Below are positions 29,433-39,910 of a stretch of 64,000 nt of DNA, piece by piece. The notes under the pieces are model-generated. The model did not search any database and was not told the DNA's origin. It was given only the letters and a program-made list of their open reading frames with translations. This DNA is from Thiobacillus sp. Its GTDB lineage: Bacteria > Pseudomonadota > Gammaproteobacteria > Burkholderiales > Thiobacillaceae. The number at the start of each line of letters is the position of its first letter. Positions within the stretch are counted from its first letter, which is position 1. Location: the NCBI GenBank assembly GCA_019459055.1, contig JAIBEI010000009.1, positions 27,341 to 91,340 on the forward strand. The letters run 5' to 3'. The position numbers were made by a program, and so were the translations under genes.

Positions 29433-31014
29433 TTCCTCCGGGCGCGGCCTGCTGCTCAGCCTGCTGCTGCTGGCGGCACTGACCGCGGTGGCGCTGCTGA
29501 CGCGGCCGCTGATGCCGATCGATGAAACGCGCTACGTCAGCGTGGCGTGGGAAATGTGGCTGCGTGGCGATTTCCTGGTGCCGTTCAAGAACGGCGAGCC
29601 CTACAGCCACAAGCCGCCTTTCATGTTCTGGATGTTCCACGCGGGCTGGGCGCTGTTCGGCGTCAACGACTGGTGGCCGCGTCTGGTGCTGCCGCTGTTT
29701 TCCGCCGGCGCCTTGCTGCTGACGTATTCGCTCGCCCGCCGCTTGTGGCCGCAGTGCGCCGGCCTTGGCGGACAGGCCACTCTGGTGTTGGTGAGCACGC
29801 AGCTGTGGATCGTCTTTTCCACCTCGGTCATGTTCGACGTGATGCTGGCGTTCTGGGTGCTGTTCGGCATGCACGGCGTACTTGCTGCCGCCGATGGTAA
29901 GCGGCGCGGCTTCGTCCTGCTGGGGATCGCGATCGGCATGGGCGTGCTGACCAAGGGCCCGGTCATCCTGCTGAACCTGCTGCCGGTCACGGTGCTGGCG
30001 CTGTGGTGGCATCCAGGCCTTACATGGGGGCGCTGGTTCGGCGGGGTGGGACTGGCTTTGCTGCTGGGAACGGCGATCGCGCTGCTGTGGGCGATTCCGG
30101 CAGGCCAGGTTGGGGGCGAGGCCTATCGCAACGCGATTTTCTGGGGTCAGACCGCCGACCGCATGGTCGAGTCCTTCGCCCACCGGCGGCCGTTCTGGTG
30201 GTATCTGCCGCTGCTGCCGCTGCTGCTGTTTCCATGGTTCGTCTGGCCGGGCTTGTGGAAGGCGCTGGCGCATCACCGCAAAGTGGGTCTCGATCGCGGC
30301 ATGCGCTTTTGCCTGGCCTGGATGCTGCCGGTGTTTGTCGCGTTCTCCTTCATCAGCGGCAAGCAGCCGCATTATCTGGTTCCACTGTTTCCGGCGTTTG
30401 CATTGCTGGCGGCGCGCGTGCTGTCGGCATTTTCGGGGACTCGTGCGGGCTTGCCTGCCTTGATGACGGTGGCGCTGGGCGGCGTGCTGATCCTGGCAGC
30501 CAGCGGACAGGTTGCTGCGTTGAACGCTCAGGTCGCTACGCCCCCGCCGCTATGGCCGGGCGTGCTGCTGGTACTGTTGGGCGGGGCGAGCTGGATGGCT
30601 GGCCGCCGTGGCGTTTCCCCACTGTTGAACATGACGCTTCTGGGGGCCGGCACGCTGGCGTCGATACAACTGGCGGCAATGCACGCGCTCGGGCCGCTCT
30701 ACGATATCAAGCCGCTGGCGCTGGCGATCAAGCAGGTGCAGGACGCAGGGCGACCGGTTGCGAATGCCGCGAGATACCACGCCCAGTATCAGTTCCTCGG
30801 CAGGCTGGAAGCGCCGCTGATCGAATTGCAGGGCACGGAACTGGCACGCTGGCTGGAGGCCCATCCAGAAGGCCATGTGGTGATCTATCTGAAAAAAGGC
30901 AGGCAGAGCCTGGATGGGCTACCGGTGCTTCACAAGCAGGCATACCGCGGGAAGGTGGCTGTCCTGGCGGACGCAAAAACGGCGGCCAGCCTGCTGGCCG
31001 CCGCTACCGATTAA
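29419..31014 (+). CDS. ArnT-like glycosyltransferase family 39 (PMT superfamily)
   Basis: Multi-spanning membrane glycosyltransferase of 531 residues. The first periplasmic loop contains the acidic catalytic motif PIDETRYVSVAWEMW and the YSHKPPFMFW segment shared with ArnT (4-amino-4-deoxyarabinose lipid A transferase). About 11-12 transmembrane helices and a C-terminal soluble domain follow. The ATG at 29419 (MQNPDSSGRG) was chosen; ATG 29389 is an alternative. Sugar and acceptor are unknown because arnA/B/D genes are absent. Confidence 0.87.
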   Translation: MQNPDSSGRGLLLSLLLLAALTAVALLTRPLMPIDETRYVSVAWEMWLRGDFLVPFKNGEPYSHKPPFMFWMFHAGWALFGVNDWWPRLVLPLFSAGALLLTYSLARRLWPQCAGLGGQATLVLVSTQLWIVFSTSVMFDVMLAFWVLFGMHGVLAAADGKRRGFVLLGIAIGMGVLTKGPVILLNLLPVTVLALWWHPGLTWGRWFGGVGLALLLGTAIALLWAIPAGQVGGEAYRNAIFWGQTADRMVESFAHRRPFWWYLPLLPLLLFPWFVWPGLWKALAHHRKVGLDRGMRFCLAWMLPVFVAFSFISGKQPHYLVPLFPAFALLAARVLSAFSGTRAGLPALMTVALGGVLILAASGQVAALNAQVATPPPLWPGVLLVLLGGASWMAGRRGVSPLLNMTLLGAGTLASIQLAAMHALGPLYDIKPLALAIKQVQDAGRPVANAARYHAQYQFLGRLEAPLIELQGTELARWLEAHPEGHVVIYLKKGRQSLDGLPVLHKQAYRGKVAVLADAKTAASLLAAATD

Positions 31015-31020
31015 GAAAGC

Positions 31021-31263
31021 TTACGCCTCGACGTCGCGCGGCGGCAGCACCACTTCGCGCGAGGGCGAAATGGTCGAGATGGCGTGTTTGAAAATCATTT
31101 GCGCGGCCTGATCCTGGCCTTTCAGCAGCACCACGAACTGGTCGAACGATTCGATCCGTCCCATCAGCTTGATGCCGTTGACGAGAAACACCGACACCGG
31201 AATGCGCTCCTTGCGCAGGGTGTTGAGGAAGACGTCTTGCAGTTGATTATGTTCTTTGGCCAT
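31021..31263 (-). CDS. hfq: RNA chaperone Hfq, divergent form
   Basis: Sm-like RNA chaperone of 80 residues. [26 protein letters not shown] and [12 protein letters not shown] carry the Sm1 core, and [12 protein letters not shown] is the Sm2 motif with proximal-site K-H. Compared with E. coli Hfq, the Sm1-Sm2 turn has six residues (GQDQAA) instead of four (NTVS), the QDP motif is QDV and the aromatic in YKHA is Phe. It is not beside der or hflX as usual; it is the last gene of a yciB-yciI-bolA-PPIase run. It may be a second Hfq. Confidence 0.93.
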   Translation of the reverse strand: MAKEHNQLQDVFLNTLRKERIPVSVFLVNGIKLMGRIESFDQFVVLLKGQDQAAQMIFKHAISTISPSREVVLPPRDVEA

Positions 31264-31322
31264 GTTCGGCTCCCTGTAGGTGAAGACGGAGCGATGCCCC
31301 GCCTATATTTTTTATTAGCTGA

Positions 31323-32138
31323 TTATTCGATTTTTGCATCGGCGCGCGCAGCCGCGATGGCGTCGCGGACGCGCTGCTGCTGCAGTTGCTTGGTGATTTC
31401 GCCGCGCACGGCATCCAGCGGCGGCAACTGCGGCTGGCGCGTTTCGTCGAGGCGGATGACGTGGTAGCCGAACTGTGTCTTCACCGGCGTCTTGGTGGTT
31501 TCGCCTTTTTTCAGGCCGGCCATGGCGTCTGAGAATTCTTTCACGAATGCGCCCCGATTGGACCAGTCAAGCGCGCCGCCGTTCTTGGCAGAGCCGGGGT
31601 CCTGGGAATGCTTTTTCGCCAGGTCCTCGAATTTGGCCTTCTTGCCGAGGTCGGCAATGATCTTTTTCGCCTCGGCCTCGGTTTTCACCAGAATGTGGCG
31701 CGCGCGGTATTCCGGCTCGATCGGGCCCGCTTTGGCCTTGTCATAGGCGGCCTGAATTTCGGCATCGGTGACCGGGTGGGCTTTGACGTAGTCTTCCAGA
31801 TAGGCTTTCGCCAGCTGGTCCTTGCGGCGGATATCCAGCGCGGCGGCCAGTTGCGGATCCTTGTCGAGCCCCTTGTCCAGGGCGGCACGCGACAGCAGTT
31901 CCAGGTTGATGAGCGACTCGCGCACGCGAGTGTCGAGCTGCGCGGAGTCGGGCTGGCCAGGGGCCATTTCACGCTTGACCAGTTCGCTGTACAGGGCGGG
32001 AATTTCCTTGCCATTGACCACGGCCAGCGGCTTGCTGGCGTCAACGGCAGGGGCGGTCGTCGCGGGGGCGGGGGTTTGTGCCTGCGCCAGCGGGGCAAGG
32101 GCCAGCAGGATCAGGGTAGGGAGCAGGGCAAGACGCAT
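31323..32138 (-). CDS. Periplasmic parvulin-type peptidyl-prolyl isomerase
   Basis: Exported PPIase of 271 residues. Signal peptide MRLALLPTLILLALAPLAQAQT, a helical SurA-like chaperone region (about 40-135), and a parvulin domain (about 140-240) with YRARHILVKTEAEAKKII, FEDLAKKHSQDPGSAKNGGALDW and FGYHVIRLDE. Probably helps fold outer-membrane or secreted proteins. Located between bolA and hfq on the same strand, 11 bases after bolA. Confidence 0.92.
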   Translation of the reverse strand: MRLALLPTLILLALAPLAQAQTPAPATTAPAVDASKPLAVVNGKEIPALYSELVKREMAPGQPDSAQLDTRVRESLINLELLSRAALDKGLDKDPQLAAALDIRRKDQLAKAYLEDYVKAHPVTDAEIQAAYDKAKAGPIEPEYRARHILVKTEAEAKKIIADLGKKAKFEDLAKKHSQDPGSAKNGGALDWSNRGAFVKEFSDAMAGLKKGETTKTPVKTQFGYHVIRLDETRQPQLPPLDAVRGEITKQLQQQRVRDAIAAARADAKIE

Positions 32139-32149
32139 GTGGATTCCTT

Positions 32150-32413
32150 TTAAAGTTCTTCAGGGGTTAAGGCGGTAATCGACAGCGCGTGGATATCGCG
32201 ATGCATCAGCTCGCCCATGGTTTCGTACACCAGCCGGTGGCGGGCGAGGGTGGAGAGGTTGCGGAACCTGGGCGACACCAGCGTGAGCCGGAAATGCCCG
32301 CCGCCGGAGGCGGCACCGGCATGTCCCTTGTGCTGGGCGCTTTCGTCTTCCAGGGTGAAGGTTTCGGGCTCCAGCGCGGCGAGGCGCTGGCGGATCAGAT
32401 CGGTCGTGCTCAT
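32150..32413 (-). CDS. bolA: BolA family protein
   Basis: BolA/IbaG-like protein of 87 residues with the class II KH-like fold. [12 protein letters not shown] and the C-terminal [14 protein letters not shown] match the BolA consensus, and [20 protein letters not shown] contains the His that in BolA-Grx pairs binds [2Fe-2S]. Start ATG 32413 ([10 protein letters not shown]) overlaps the yciI stop by 4 bases. Confidence 0.93.
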   Translation of the reverse strand: MSTTDLIRQRLAALEPETFTLEDESAQHKGHAGAASGGGHFRLTLVSPRFRNLSTLARHRLVYETMGELMHRDIHALSITALTPEEL

Positions 32414-32712
32414 TGCGGGAACACTTTCTTGAAAGGTTTGACGCTGACACTGGCATACACGCCGGCGGCCACGTAGGGGTCGGCATCGGCCCACGCCTGC
32501 GCGTCGGTAAGCGAGTCGAATTCGGCGACGATCAGGCTGCCGGAAAAGCCGGCGCTGCCGGGATCGTTGCCGTCGATATCGGGGAACGGACCGGCCAGCA
32601 GCAGGCGTCCGGCCTGCTGCAATGCCTGCAGGCGATCGACGTGCGCGGGGCGGGTTGTAAGCCGCTGATTCAGGCTGTCGGGCACATCCTGTCCGACGAT
32701 GGCGTAAAGCAT
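32410..32712 (-). CDS. yciI: YciI-like protein
   Basis: Small dimeric ferredoxin-like-fold protein of 100 residues. The N-terminal [18 protein letters not shown], conserved R-P-A-H ([11 protein letters not shown]) with the family His, GPF and [21 protein letters not shown] are typical YciI. Catalytic function is unknown; the conserved His-Asp pair suggests an enzyme. It overlaps yciB by one base (TAATG) and bolA by four. Confidence 0.92.
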   Translation of the reverse strand: MLYAIVGQDVPDSLNQRLTTRPAHVDRLQALQQAGRLLLAGPFPDIDGNDPGSAGFSGSLIVAEFDSLTDAQAWADADPYVAAGVYASVSVKPFKKVFPQ

Positions 32713-33359
32713 TATTGTTTTTCTTCCTTGTCCAGTTTGGCTTGATCCAGATCGGCTTTATCCAGATATTTGGTCAGCATCATGCTCTGACCGATCACAA
32801 ACACCAGCATCAGCCCCAGGCTGCCAAACAGCTTGAAGTTGACCCAGGCATCCGTCGAGAAGTTGAAGGCGACAATCAGATTTGCAACCCCCATGAAGGC
32901 AAAAAATCCGCCCCAGCTCGCATTCAACCGACCCCAGGCAGGGGCAGGAAGTTCCATCTGTTTGCCCATCAGGCTTTTGATGACGTTGCGGCCAAAGGCC
33001 GCAGCGCCAAAAATGACGGCGGAAAAAATCCAGTACAGCACGGTCGGCTTCCACTTGATGAAGCTCTCGTCGTGCAGCCACAGGGTGGCGCCGCCGAACA
33101 CCAGGATGATGCCCAGGGTGACCCAAAGCATGGTTTCGACCTTGTGGCCGCGCAGCTTGACCCAGCCGATCTGTCCGAAGCTGGCGACGATGGCGACCAG
33201 GGTGGCGAGGTAGATGCCGGGCTTTTCGCCGGTGCCCACCGGTTGCGGTAGGCCGACGCTGGCCATGATGGCGCGTGTGGCTTCGGCATTGGCATCGCCT
33301 ATTTTGTAGGCGATAAAAAAGATGATGACGGGAAACAGGTCGAACAGCAGTTTTTTCAT
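32712..33359 (-). CDS. yciB: Inner membrane septation/intermembrane protein YciB
   Basis: Integral membrane protein of 215 residues, IspZ/YciB family. [20 protein letters not shown] is the typical N-terminus; five or so transmembrane helices and GDFRPTVLYW-like [16 protein letters not shown] and [23 protein letters not shown] segments are present. In E. coli YciB interacts with elongation and division proteins. Start ATG 33359 is chosen over an upstream frame without family similarity. First gene of yciB-yciI-bolA-PPIase-hfq. Confidence 0.94.
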   Translation of the reverse strand: MKKLLFDLFPVIIFFIAYKIGDANAEATRAIMASVGLPQPVGTGEKPGIYLATLVAIVASFGQIGWVKLRGHKVETMLWVTLGIILVFGGATLWLHDESFIKWKPTVLYWIFSAVIFGAAAFGRNVIKSLMGKQMELPAPAWGRLNASWGGFFAFMGVANLIVAFNFSTDAWVNFKLFGSLGLMLVFVIGQSMMLTKYLDKADLDQAKLDKEEKQ

Positions 33360-33479
33360 GGTGCTTTTTTCATTCGGACGGCGCTTCAGCCCGCTGAAAT
33401 TCGGGCGGCCGCTTATTTTGCTATGATTCCCCCTCCTGACCAAGCGCTTTTGGCCCTGGTCGCCCGATCCCGATCATCG

Positions 33480-34343
33480 ATGCTCAATATCGATCTGCAT
33501 TGCCATTCCAATGTGTCCGACGGTGTGTTGTCGCCCGCCGACGTGGTCGCCCGCGCCGCGGCCAACGGCGTGCACGCGCTCGCGCTGACCGACCATGACG
33601 ACGTCACCGGGATCGCCGCGGCGCGGGCGGCGGCGGACGCGGCCGGGATGACGCTGATTCCGGGGGTCGAAATTTCGGTGAGCTGGGGTGGACAGACGGT
33701 GCATATCCTCGGCCTGCGCATCGATCCCGCGCACCCCGGACTGGTTGCCGGCCTGCACGGCATCCGACTTGGGCGCATCGAACGCGCGCAACGCATGGCG
33801 GCGGATCTGGCGCGATCGGGCATCCATGGCGCCTACGACGGCGCCTTCGCTTATGCCGCCAACAAGGAGATGGTGGGGCGCACGCATTTCGCGCGCTGGC
33901 TGGTGGCGCAGGGCCACGCGCCCGACCTGCGCACCACATTCAAGCGCTACCTCACGCGCGGCAACCCCGGCTACGTCGAGCACGAATGGACCTCGCTGGA
34001 AAACGCCGTCGGCTGGATCCGCGCCAGCGGCGGCATGGCGGTGATCGCGCATCCCGGGCGCTACGCCTTCAATGCGCGCGAACTGCACTTGCTGCTGGAT
34101 GCCTTCCGCGCGCTGGGCGGCGCGGGCATCGAGGTCATCTCCGGCAGCCACCATCCTTCCGAGTACGGTAAGTTCGCCGACCTGGCACGCGCGTTCGGAC
34201 TCAAGGCCTCGCGCGGGGCCGACTTCCACGCCCCGGACGAGGGCAGCGACATCGGCTGCCTGCCGGCGCTGCCGCACTACTGCCGGCCGGTGTGGCAGGA
34301 CTGGCCGGAACTGGCGATCCATCTTTCTCCTTCCATGGCCTGA
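33480..34343 (+). CDS. rnm: PHP-domain phosphoesterase, Rnm/YciV (5'-3' exoribonuclease) type
   Basis: PHP-family metallohydrolase of 287 residues. Metal-binding motifs: IDLHCHSNVSDG, LTDHDDVTG, IPGVEISV, AVIAHPGRYAF and the C-terminal GADFHAPDE. E. coli YciV (RNase AM) trims 5' ends of rRNA and degrades short oligonucleotides; the match and the neighbour yciO support this. ATG 33480 (MLNIDLHCH) is the family start. A -10-like TATGAT lies at 33422. It is divergent from yciB. Confidence 0.88.
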   Translation: MLNIDLHCHSNVSDGVLSPADVVARAAANGVHALALTDHDDVTGIAAARAAADAAGMTLIPGVEISVSWGGQTVHILGLRIDPAHPGLVAGLHGIRLGRIERAQRMAADLARSGIHGAYDGAFAYAANKEMVGRTHFARWLVAQGHAPDLRTTFKRYLTRGNPGYVEHEWTSLENAVGWIRASGGMAVIAHPGRYAFNARELHLLLDAFRALGGAGIEVISGSHHPSEYGKFADLARAFGLKASRGADFHAPDEGSDIGCLPALPHYCRPVWQDWPELAIHLSPSMA

Positions 34344-34367
34344 GCCCTTATATCCAAGCATTCATTT

Positions 34368-34991
34368 ATGGCGCAATTCTTCAATATCCATGCCGAGAAC
34401 CCGCAACCGCGGCTGATCCAGCAGGCGGTCGACATCCTCAAGCGCGGCGGCGTGATCGTCTATCCCACCGACTCGTGCTATGCGCTGGGTTGCCACATCG
34501 GCGACAAGGAAGCGGCGATGCGCCTGCTGTCGGTGCGCGGACTCGACACCGGGCACGACCTCACGCTGATCTGCAGGGATTTGTCCGAGCTCGGCCGCTA
34601 CGCCCAGGTCGACAACACCCAGTTCCGCTTTCTGAAGGCGCACACCCCGGGCGCCTACACCTTCATCCTGCGCGGCACCCGCGAAGTGCCGAAGCGGCTG
34701 CTGCACAAGAAGCACGACACCATCGGCCTCAGGGTGCCCGATCATCCCATCGTGCAGGCGCTGCTGGCCGAACTGGGCGAGCCCATCCTGTCGTCCACGC
34801 TGCTGCTGTACGGCGAGGACGTGCCGCTGACCGAGCCGTGGGAAATCCGCGAACGCCTGGAGCATCTGGTCGATCTGGTCATCGACGGCGGCGCCTGCGG
34901 CCTCACCCCGACCACCGTGGTCGATCTCACCACCGATACGCCCGCCGTGGTGCGCTTCGGCAAGGGCGACACGGCGGATTTCGAGGCGTGA
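34368..34991 (+). CDS. yciO: Sua5/YciO/YrdC-family protein YciO
   Basis: L-threonylcarbamoyladenylate synthase-like protein of 207 residues. The KRGGVIVYPTDSCYALGCHIGDKEA and GLRVPDHPIVQALL patterns and SSTLLLYGED are those of the YciO branch rather than TsaC. Activity of YciO in t6A synthesis is weak in E. coli, so its main role is open. Next to rnm/yciV as in E. coli. Confidence 0.93.
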   Translation: MAQFFNIHAENPQPRLIQQAVDILKRGGVIVYPTDSCYALGCHIGDKEAAMRLLSVRGLDTGHDLTLICRDLSELGRYAQVDNTQFRFLKAHTPGAYTFILRGTREVPKRLLHKKHDTIGLRVPDHPIVQALLAELGEPILSSTLLLYGEDVPLTEPWEIRERLEHLVDLVIDGGACGLTPTTVVDLTTDTPAVVRFGKGDTADFEA

Positions 34992-35033
34992 TCTGCCCCC
35001 GGACTTCCCTCTCCCCGACGCCAGGTTAATACG

Positions 35034-35738
35034 ATGGAACTCAGCCTGATCCAGAAAATCGCCATATTCGCGCTGCCGGTCATTTTTGCCATCACCCTGC
35101 ACGAAGCTGCCCACGGTTATGTCGCGCGCTACTTCGGCGACACGACCGCGGCCGCGCTGGGCCGCATCACCCTCAACCCGCTCAAGCACATCGACCCGGT
35201 GGGCACCATCCTGGTGCCGCTGGCGATCCTGATTGCCAGCAAGCTTCTGGGCGGCGGCATGATCCTGTTCGGCTGGGCCAAGCCGGTGCCGGTCAATTTT
35301 GGCCAGCTGCGCCGCCCCAAGCAGGACATGCTGTGGGTGGCCGCCGCCGGACCCGGGATCAATCTCGTCATGGCGGTGTTCTGGGGGCTGATGATCCAGC
35401 TGGGTCATGCCCTCGGCAGCAGCTTTGCCGGCACGCCGCTGATGCTGATGGGCGCGGCGGGCGTGTTCATCAATATCATCCTGATGGCCTTGAACCTGAT
35501 TCCGCTGCCACCGCTAGACGGTGGCCGCATCGCCGTCAGCCTGTTGCCGGTGAAGCAGGCCATCCAGTTCTCACGGCTGGAGCCCTATGGCCTGTTCATT
35601 CTGCTCGGCCTGTTGTTCACTGGCATCCTCGGCATCATCCTGTGGCCGCTCATCACCCTGTTCATCGGCCTCATCGCACTGGTCACCGGCCTCGAATCCG
35701 CGCAACTGGTCGGCCTGATCCAGGTCGTCCTGTCCTGA
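35034..35738 (+). CDS. Site-2 protease family (M50) membrane metalloprotease
   Basis: Intramembrane zinc metalloprotease of 234 residues. The zinc motif is HEAAH in ITLHEAAHGYVARYFGD, and the third ligand motif is LIPLPPLDGGRI. About six transmembrane helices and no PDZ domain, so it is the short YwhC/SpoIVFB-like group rather than RseP. Substrate unknown. It sits between yciO and trpS, an arrangement common in betaproteobacteria. Confidence 0.92.
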   Translation: MELSLIQKIAIFALPVIFAITLHEAAHGYVARYFGDTTAAALGRITLNPLKHIDPVGTILVPLAILIASKLLGGGMILFGWAKPVPVNFGQLRRPKQDMLWVAAAGPGINLVMAVFWGLMIQLGHALGSSFAGTPLMLMGAAGVFINIILMALNLIPLPPLDGGRIAVSLLPVKQAIQFSRLEPYGLFILLGLLFTGILGIILWPLITLFIGLIALVTGLESAQLVGLIQVVLS

Positions 35739-35784
35739 CCCGAAAACATTCTCGACTCTCCGCTCTTAACTCTCGACCCTAAAA

Positions 35785-36987
35785 ATGTATTCCGACCGCG
35801 TTCTCTCCGGCATGCGCCCCACCGGGCGCCTGCACCTTGGCCACTACCACGGCGTCCTGAAAAACTGGCTGCGCCTGCAGAACGAATACCAGTGCCTGTT
35901 TTTCGTCGCCGACTGGCATGCGCTGACCACGCATTACGACACGCCGCAGATGATTGATGAGAGCGCGCGCGACATGGTGATCGACTGGCTTGCTGCCGGC
36001 ATTGATCCGGCGCAGGCCACCCTGTTCGTGCAGTCGCGGGTGATCGAACACGCCGAATTGCATCTGCTGCTGTCGATGATGACGCCGCTCGGCTGGCTGG
36101 AACGCGTCCCGACCTACAAGGACCAGCAGGAGAAACTGACCAGCAAGGACCTGTCGACCTACGGCTTCCTCGGCTATCCGCTGCTGATGAGCTCCGACAT
36201 CCTGATCTACCGTGCCAATCGGGTTCCGGTGGGCGAAGACCAGATTCCGCATATCGAATTCACCCGGGAACTGGCGCGCCGCTTCAACCACATGTATGGC
36301 CGCGAGCCGGGATTCGAGGACAAGGCGCGTGCCGCCGTCAAGAAGCTCGGATCGAAAAAGGCGCGGCTGTACGAAGAGTGCCGCACCGCCTATCAGGAAC
36401 AGGGCGACGACGAGGCGCTGGAGTCCGCCAAGGCGCTGTTGAACGACGCGCAGAATCTGTCGATGAACGACCGCGAGCGCCTGTTCGGTTACCTTGAAGG
36501 CTCCGGCAAGATGATCCTCGTCGAGCCCGAAGCACTGCTCACCGCAGCGTCGAAAATGCCCGGGCTGGACGGCCAGAAAATGTCCAAGTCGTACAACAAC
36601 ACCATCGCGCTGCGCGAAGACCCGGAAGTCATCACCAAGAAAATCCGCACCATGCCGACCGATCCCGCGCGCGTGCGCCGCACCGATTCCGGCAACCCGG
36701 CCAAGTGTCCGGTATGGCAGTTTCATCTCGTGTATTCTGACGATGCGACGCGTCAGTGGGTCACCGCCGGCTGCACCAGCGCCGGGATTGGCTGCCTCGA
36801 CTGCAAGCAGCCGGTGATCGACGCCGTGCTGGCCGAGCTCGCGCCGATCCGCGAGCGCGCCGCATACTACGAGGACAACCCAGACCAGGTGCGCAACATC
36901 CTCGCCGATGGCTGCGAGAAGGCGCAGGAGCTGGCGCGTGACACGATGCGGGATGTGCGCGAGGCGATGGGACTGACGTTCGGCTGA
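35785..36987 (+). CDS. trpS: Tryptophanyl-tRNA synthetase
   Basis: Class I aminoacyl-tRNA synthetase of 400 residues. The HIGH-like motif is HLGHYHGVL with PTGRLHLG, and KMSKS appears in GQKMSKSYNNT. It is longer than E. coli TrpS (334), carrying an insertion in the region 180-235, as in the long beta/gammaproteobacterial form. ATG 35785; the ATG of the following kinase is 52 bases after the stop. Confidence 0.96.
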   Translation: MYSDRVLSGMRPTGRLHLGHYHGVLKNWLRLQNEYQCLFFVADWHALTTHYDTPQMIDESARDMVIDWLAAGIDPAQATLFVQSRVIEHAELHLLLSMMTPLGWLERVPTYKDQQEKLTSKDLSTYGFLGYPLLMSSDILIYRANRVPVGEDQIPHIEFTRELARRFNHMYGREPGFEDKARAAVKKLGSKKARLYEECRTAYQEQGDDEALESAKALLNDAQNLSMNDRERLFGYLEGSGKMILVEPEALLTAASKMPGLDGQKMSKSYNNTIALREDPEVITKKIRTMPTDPARVRRTDSGNPAKCPVWQFHLVYSDDATRQWVTAGCTSAGIGCLDCKQPVIDAVLAELAPIRERAAYYEDNPDQVRNILADGCEKAQELARDTMRDVREAMGLTFG

Positions 36988-37039
36988 GGGACGGTGGGTG
37001 GGGAAGCAGTAAAAACAAGGCAAATGAAAAGGGGGAGGC

Positions 37040-39862
37040 ATGGCCGTCAAGCAACCCGGAAAAGAGAAACCCTCCCTGCATGGGGAGGGGCAGCCAGTCC
37101 TTGAGGATCATTCCCGGCCGGATGCCGGAATGCTCACCCCACCAGCCATCGAACACTTGCAGGAAGAATTGCGGCAGGCGCAACAGGCACTGACGGATTT
37201 GCACAGGAACGAACAGTTGTTGGTGGGGCTCGTCGAGTCGGCGATGGACGCCATCGTCAGCGTGGACGAGAACCTTCGCATTGTGCTGTTCAACCCGGCA
37301 GCCGAGCGGATGTTCGGCCTGCCGGCCGCTGCCGCGCTGGGCCAGCCCCTCGACATGCTGCTGCCTGAGGATGTCCGCCTCAAGCATGCGGAGGACATTC
37401 GCAGCTTCGGTCATGCCGGGGCGAGGTGCCGTCACCCGATGGGCCCCGGTTCGGTCCGCGCGCGGCGGGCCAATGGCGAGATATTCCCGGTGGAAGCCTC
37501 GATCTCCAAGATCAGTGTTGCGGGCCACCGGATATTTACCAGCATCCTGCGCGACGTCAGCCAGCGCATACTCGACGAACTGGTCTTGCGCGAGCGCGAG
37601 GAACGCCTGGCACTGTTTGCCGCCACCACTTTCGAGGGCGTCGCCATCAGCGAGCACGGCCGTCTCCTCGACTGCAACGAACAGTTCGCGCGCATGATGG
37701 GCTATCCGGTCGAAGAACTGGTGGGCCGGCTCATCGAGGAACTGGTCCCCCCCGAAGACCGCGGACGCGTCGTGGAAAATATCCGGCTCGGCCGCGAGAG
37801 CATCGTCGAACACGGGATGCTGCGGAAGGACGGCCGGCGTATCCTCGTCGAGGCCCACGGCAAGACGGTCCCGGTCGGCGCGTTCGATGGCCGCCGCTAC
37901 ACCACAGTGCGCGACATCACCGAGCGCAAGCGGATCGAACAGGCGCTGCGCAACAGCCAGGCAGACCTGAATCGCGCGCAGTCCGTCGGCCAGATCGGCA
38001 GCTGGCGGCTCAATCTTCGGCGCAACGAATTGCGCTGGTCCGAAGAGAATCACCGCATCTTCGGCATTCCCAGGGGCGTCCCTCTGACCTATGAGATATT
38101 TCTCACGACCGTGCATCCGGACGATCAGGCCTATGTGGACAAGATGTGGAAGGCCTGTTTGCAGGGCGAGCCCTATGACGTCGAGCATCGGCTGGTGGTG
38201 GACGGCAAGCTGAAATGGGTGCGGGAAAAGGCCGAACTGGAATTCGACGAGCACGGGCAATTGCTAGGCGGCTTCGGCATCACCCAGGACATCACCGACA
38301 TCAAGCTGGCCGAGCAGGCCCTGCGGGAGAGCGAGGCGCGCTTTCAGCTGGCCACTGAAATCGGCCGGTCAGGGACCTGGGACTGGGATTTATCCAGCGG
38401 CGAGATCATCTGGTCCCGCGGGCACTACGAGATCCTGGGCTACAGGGTGGGTGAGGTCATGCCCAGCTACCAGGCCTGGACGGACCGTGTCCACCCCGAG
38501 GACCGCCCCGGCCTTGAGGCAGTGCTCCAGCGCGCCATGGCCAGGCACCAGGGCCATGCCGGGCACCAGGACTATGTGATCGAGTTCCGTGTCGTCTGGC
38601 CCGATGGCTCGATCCGCTGGATGAGCGCCCACGGACGCTACGAGTACACCGAAAACGGAACTTGCAGCCGCATGATCGGCGTCATGGCAGATGTGACTTC
38701 ACTCAAGCAGGCCGAACTCGCCCTGCTTGAGGCCGATCGACGCAAGGACGAGTTCCTCGCCATGCTGGCCCACGAGCTGCGCAACCCGCTGGCGCCGATC
38801 CGCAACGCCGCGCATGTGCTGGGCCGGCTGGGAACGCAGGAGCCGCAGGTGCAGTGGGTGCGCAAAACCATCGAACGCCAGGTAGACCACCTGACCCGTC
38901 TGGTGGACGACCTGCTGGACGTCTCGCGCATTGTGCGCGGCAAGGTCACACTCAGGCTGGAGCCCGTCGAGCTGGCTGCCGTGGTGAACCAGGCCCTGGA
39001 CATGGTCCGCCCGCTGATCGATGCCAGGGGACACCGGATCGCGGTGTCGCTGTCCGGGCATGGGGTCCAGCTGGAAGGCGACCCGGTGCGGCTTGCCCAG
39101 GTGCTGCTCAATCTGCTGGACAACGCTGCCAAGTACACGCCAGAGGGTGGAAGGATCACGCTCAACGCCAGCGCTTTCGGACAGGTCATCGAGATCAAGA
39201 TAAGCGACAACGGCGTGGGCATCCCCGCGGAATTGCTGCCACGTATCTTTGATCTGTTCCAGCAGGGCGAGCGAACCCTGGATCGCAGCCAGGGCGGGCT
39301 GGGAGTCGGCCTGACCCTGGTGAAACGACTGGTGGAAATGCATGGTGGCCAGATCGACGCGCACAGCGCAGGGGCGGGGCTGGGGTCGACGTTCACGATC
39401 CGGCTGCCGGCCCTGTCAGGCGCCACGGCAACGCCCGGCCATCACGCGCAGAGCCCCGCCGCGGCGTACTGCCGGGTGCTGGTGGTCGACGACGACCCCG
39501 CCGTGGCTGACAGCATGCTCGTGCTGTTGCGGGTTGTGGGCCACGATGTCATGGCAGCGGCCAGCGGCGAAGCGGCGCTGGAACTGGCACGAAGTTTCCG
39601 CCCCCACGTCGTCCTGCTCGACATCGGTTTGCAGGGCATGGACGGGTACGAGGTGGCCCGGCGGCTGCGGAACGAGCAGGTGGAGGGAGAAAACCTCTGC
39701 CTGTTGGCGGTGACGGGGTATGGCGATGCGGAAGCCCGCGCCTGCTGCGAGGCCGCCGGTTTTGACCGGCATCTGATCAAGCCGGTGCCGCCTGACGTCC
39801 TTTGCGAACTGCTGGCGGAAATCGGGCGCGCAAACAAATTTCAAGAAGCCACCCTGCGCTAG
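37040..39862 (+). CDS. PAS-domain hybrid histidine kinase with receiver domain
   Basis: Soluble-looking sensor kinase of 940 residues with no clear transmembrane segment. A coiled coil (about 30-58) precedes four PAS/PAC repeats starting near residues 59, 193, 313 and 435. The HisKA box has His578 in [16 protein letters not shown], the N box is at about 695 ([14 protein letters not shown]), and G boxes follow ([26 protein letters not shown]). The C-terminal receiver (about 815-935) has DDDP and phospho-acceptor Asp861 in [21 protein letters not shown]-type ribosome site precedes ATG 37040. A terminator follows; the DUF2173-like genes downstream may be its functional partners, which is only inference. 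Confidence 0.93.
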   Translation: MAVKQPGKEKPSLHGEGQPVLEDHSRPDAGMLTPPAIEHLQEELRQAQQALTDLHRNEQLLVGLVESAMDAIVSVDENLRIVLFNPAAERMFGLPAAAALGQPLDMLLPEDVRLKHAEDIRSFGHAGARCRHPMGPGSVRARRANGEIFPVEASISKISVAGHRIFTSILRDVSQRILDELVLREREERLALFAATTFEGVAISEHGRLLDCNEQFARMMGYPVEELVGRLIEELVPPEDRGRVVENIRLGRESIVEHGMLRKDGRRILVEAHGKTVPVGAFDGRRYTTVRDITERKRIEQALRNSQADLNRAQSVGQIGSWRLNLRRNELRWSEENHRIFGIPRGVPLTYEIFLTTVHPDDQAYVDKMWKACLQGEPYDVEHRLVVDGKLKWVREKAELEFDEHGQLLGGFGITQDITDIKLAEQALRESEARFQLATEIGRSGTWDWDLSSGEIIWSRGHYEILGYRVGEVMPSYQAWTDRVHPEDRPGLEAVLQRAMARHQGHAGHQDYVIEFRVVWPDGSIRWMSAHGRYEYTENGTCSRMIGVMADVTSLKQAELALLEADRRKDEFLAMLAHELRNPLAPIRNAAHVLGRLGTQEPQVQWVRKTIERQVDHLTRLVDDLLDVSRIVRGKVTLRLEPVELAAVVNQALDMVRPLIDARGHRIAVSLSGHGVQLEGDPVRLAQVLLNLLDNAAKYTPEGGRITLNASAFGQVIEIKISDNGVGIPAELLPRIFDLFQQGERTLDRSQGGLGVGLTLVKRLVEMHGGQIDAHSAGAGLGSTFTIRLPALSGATATPGHHAQSPAAAYCRVLVVDDDPAVADSMLVLLRVVGHDVMAAASGEAALELARSFRPHVVLLDIGLQGMDGYEVARRLRNEQVEGENLCLLAVTGYGDAEARACCEAAGFDRHLIKPVPPDVLCELLAEIGRANKFQEATLR

Positions 39863-39889
39863 CAGCCTGTCGCCAGCTTCTTCCACCCC

Positions 39890-39910
39890 GCCGTCTTGAC
39901 GGCTTTTTTT
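39890..39910 (+). terminator. Rho-independent terminator of the hybrid kinase gene
   Basis: Stem GCCGT/ACGGC with CTTG loop followed by seven T (39904-39910), 27 bases after the kinase stop codon. Confidence 0.75.
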
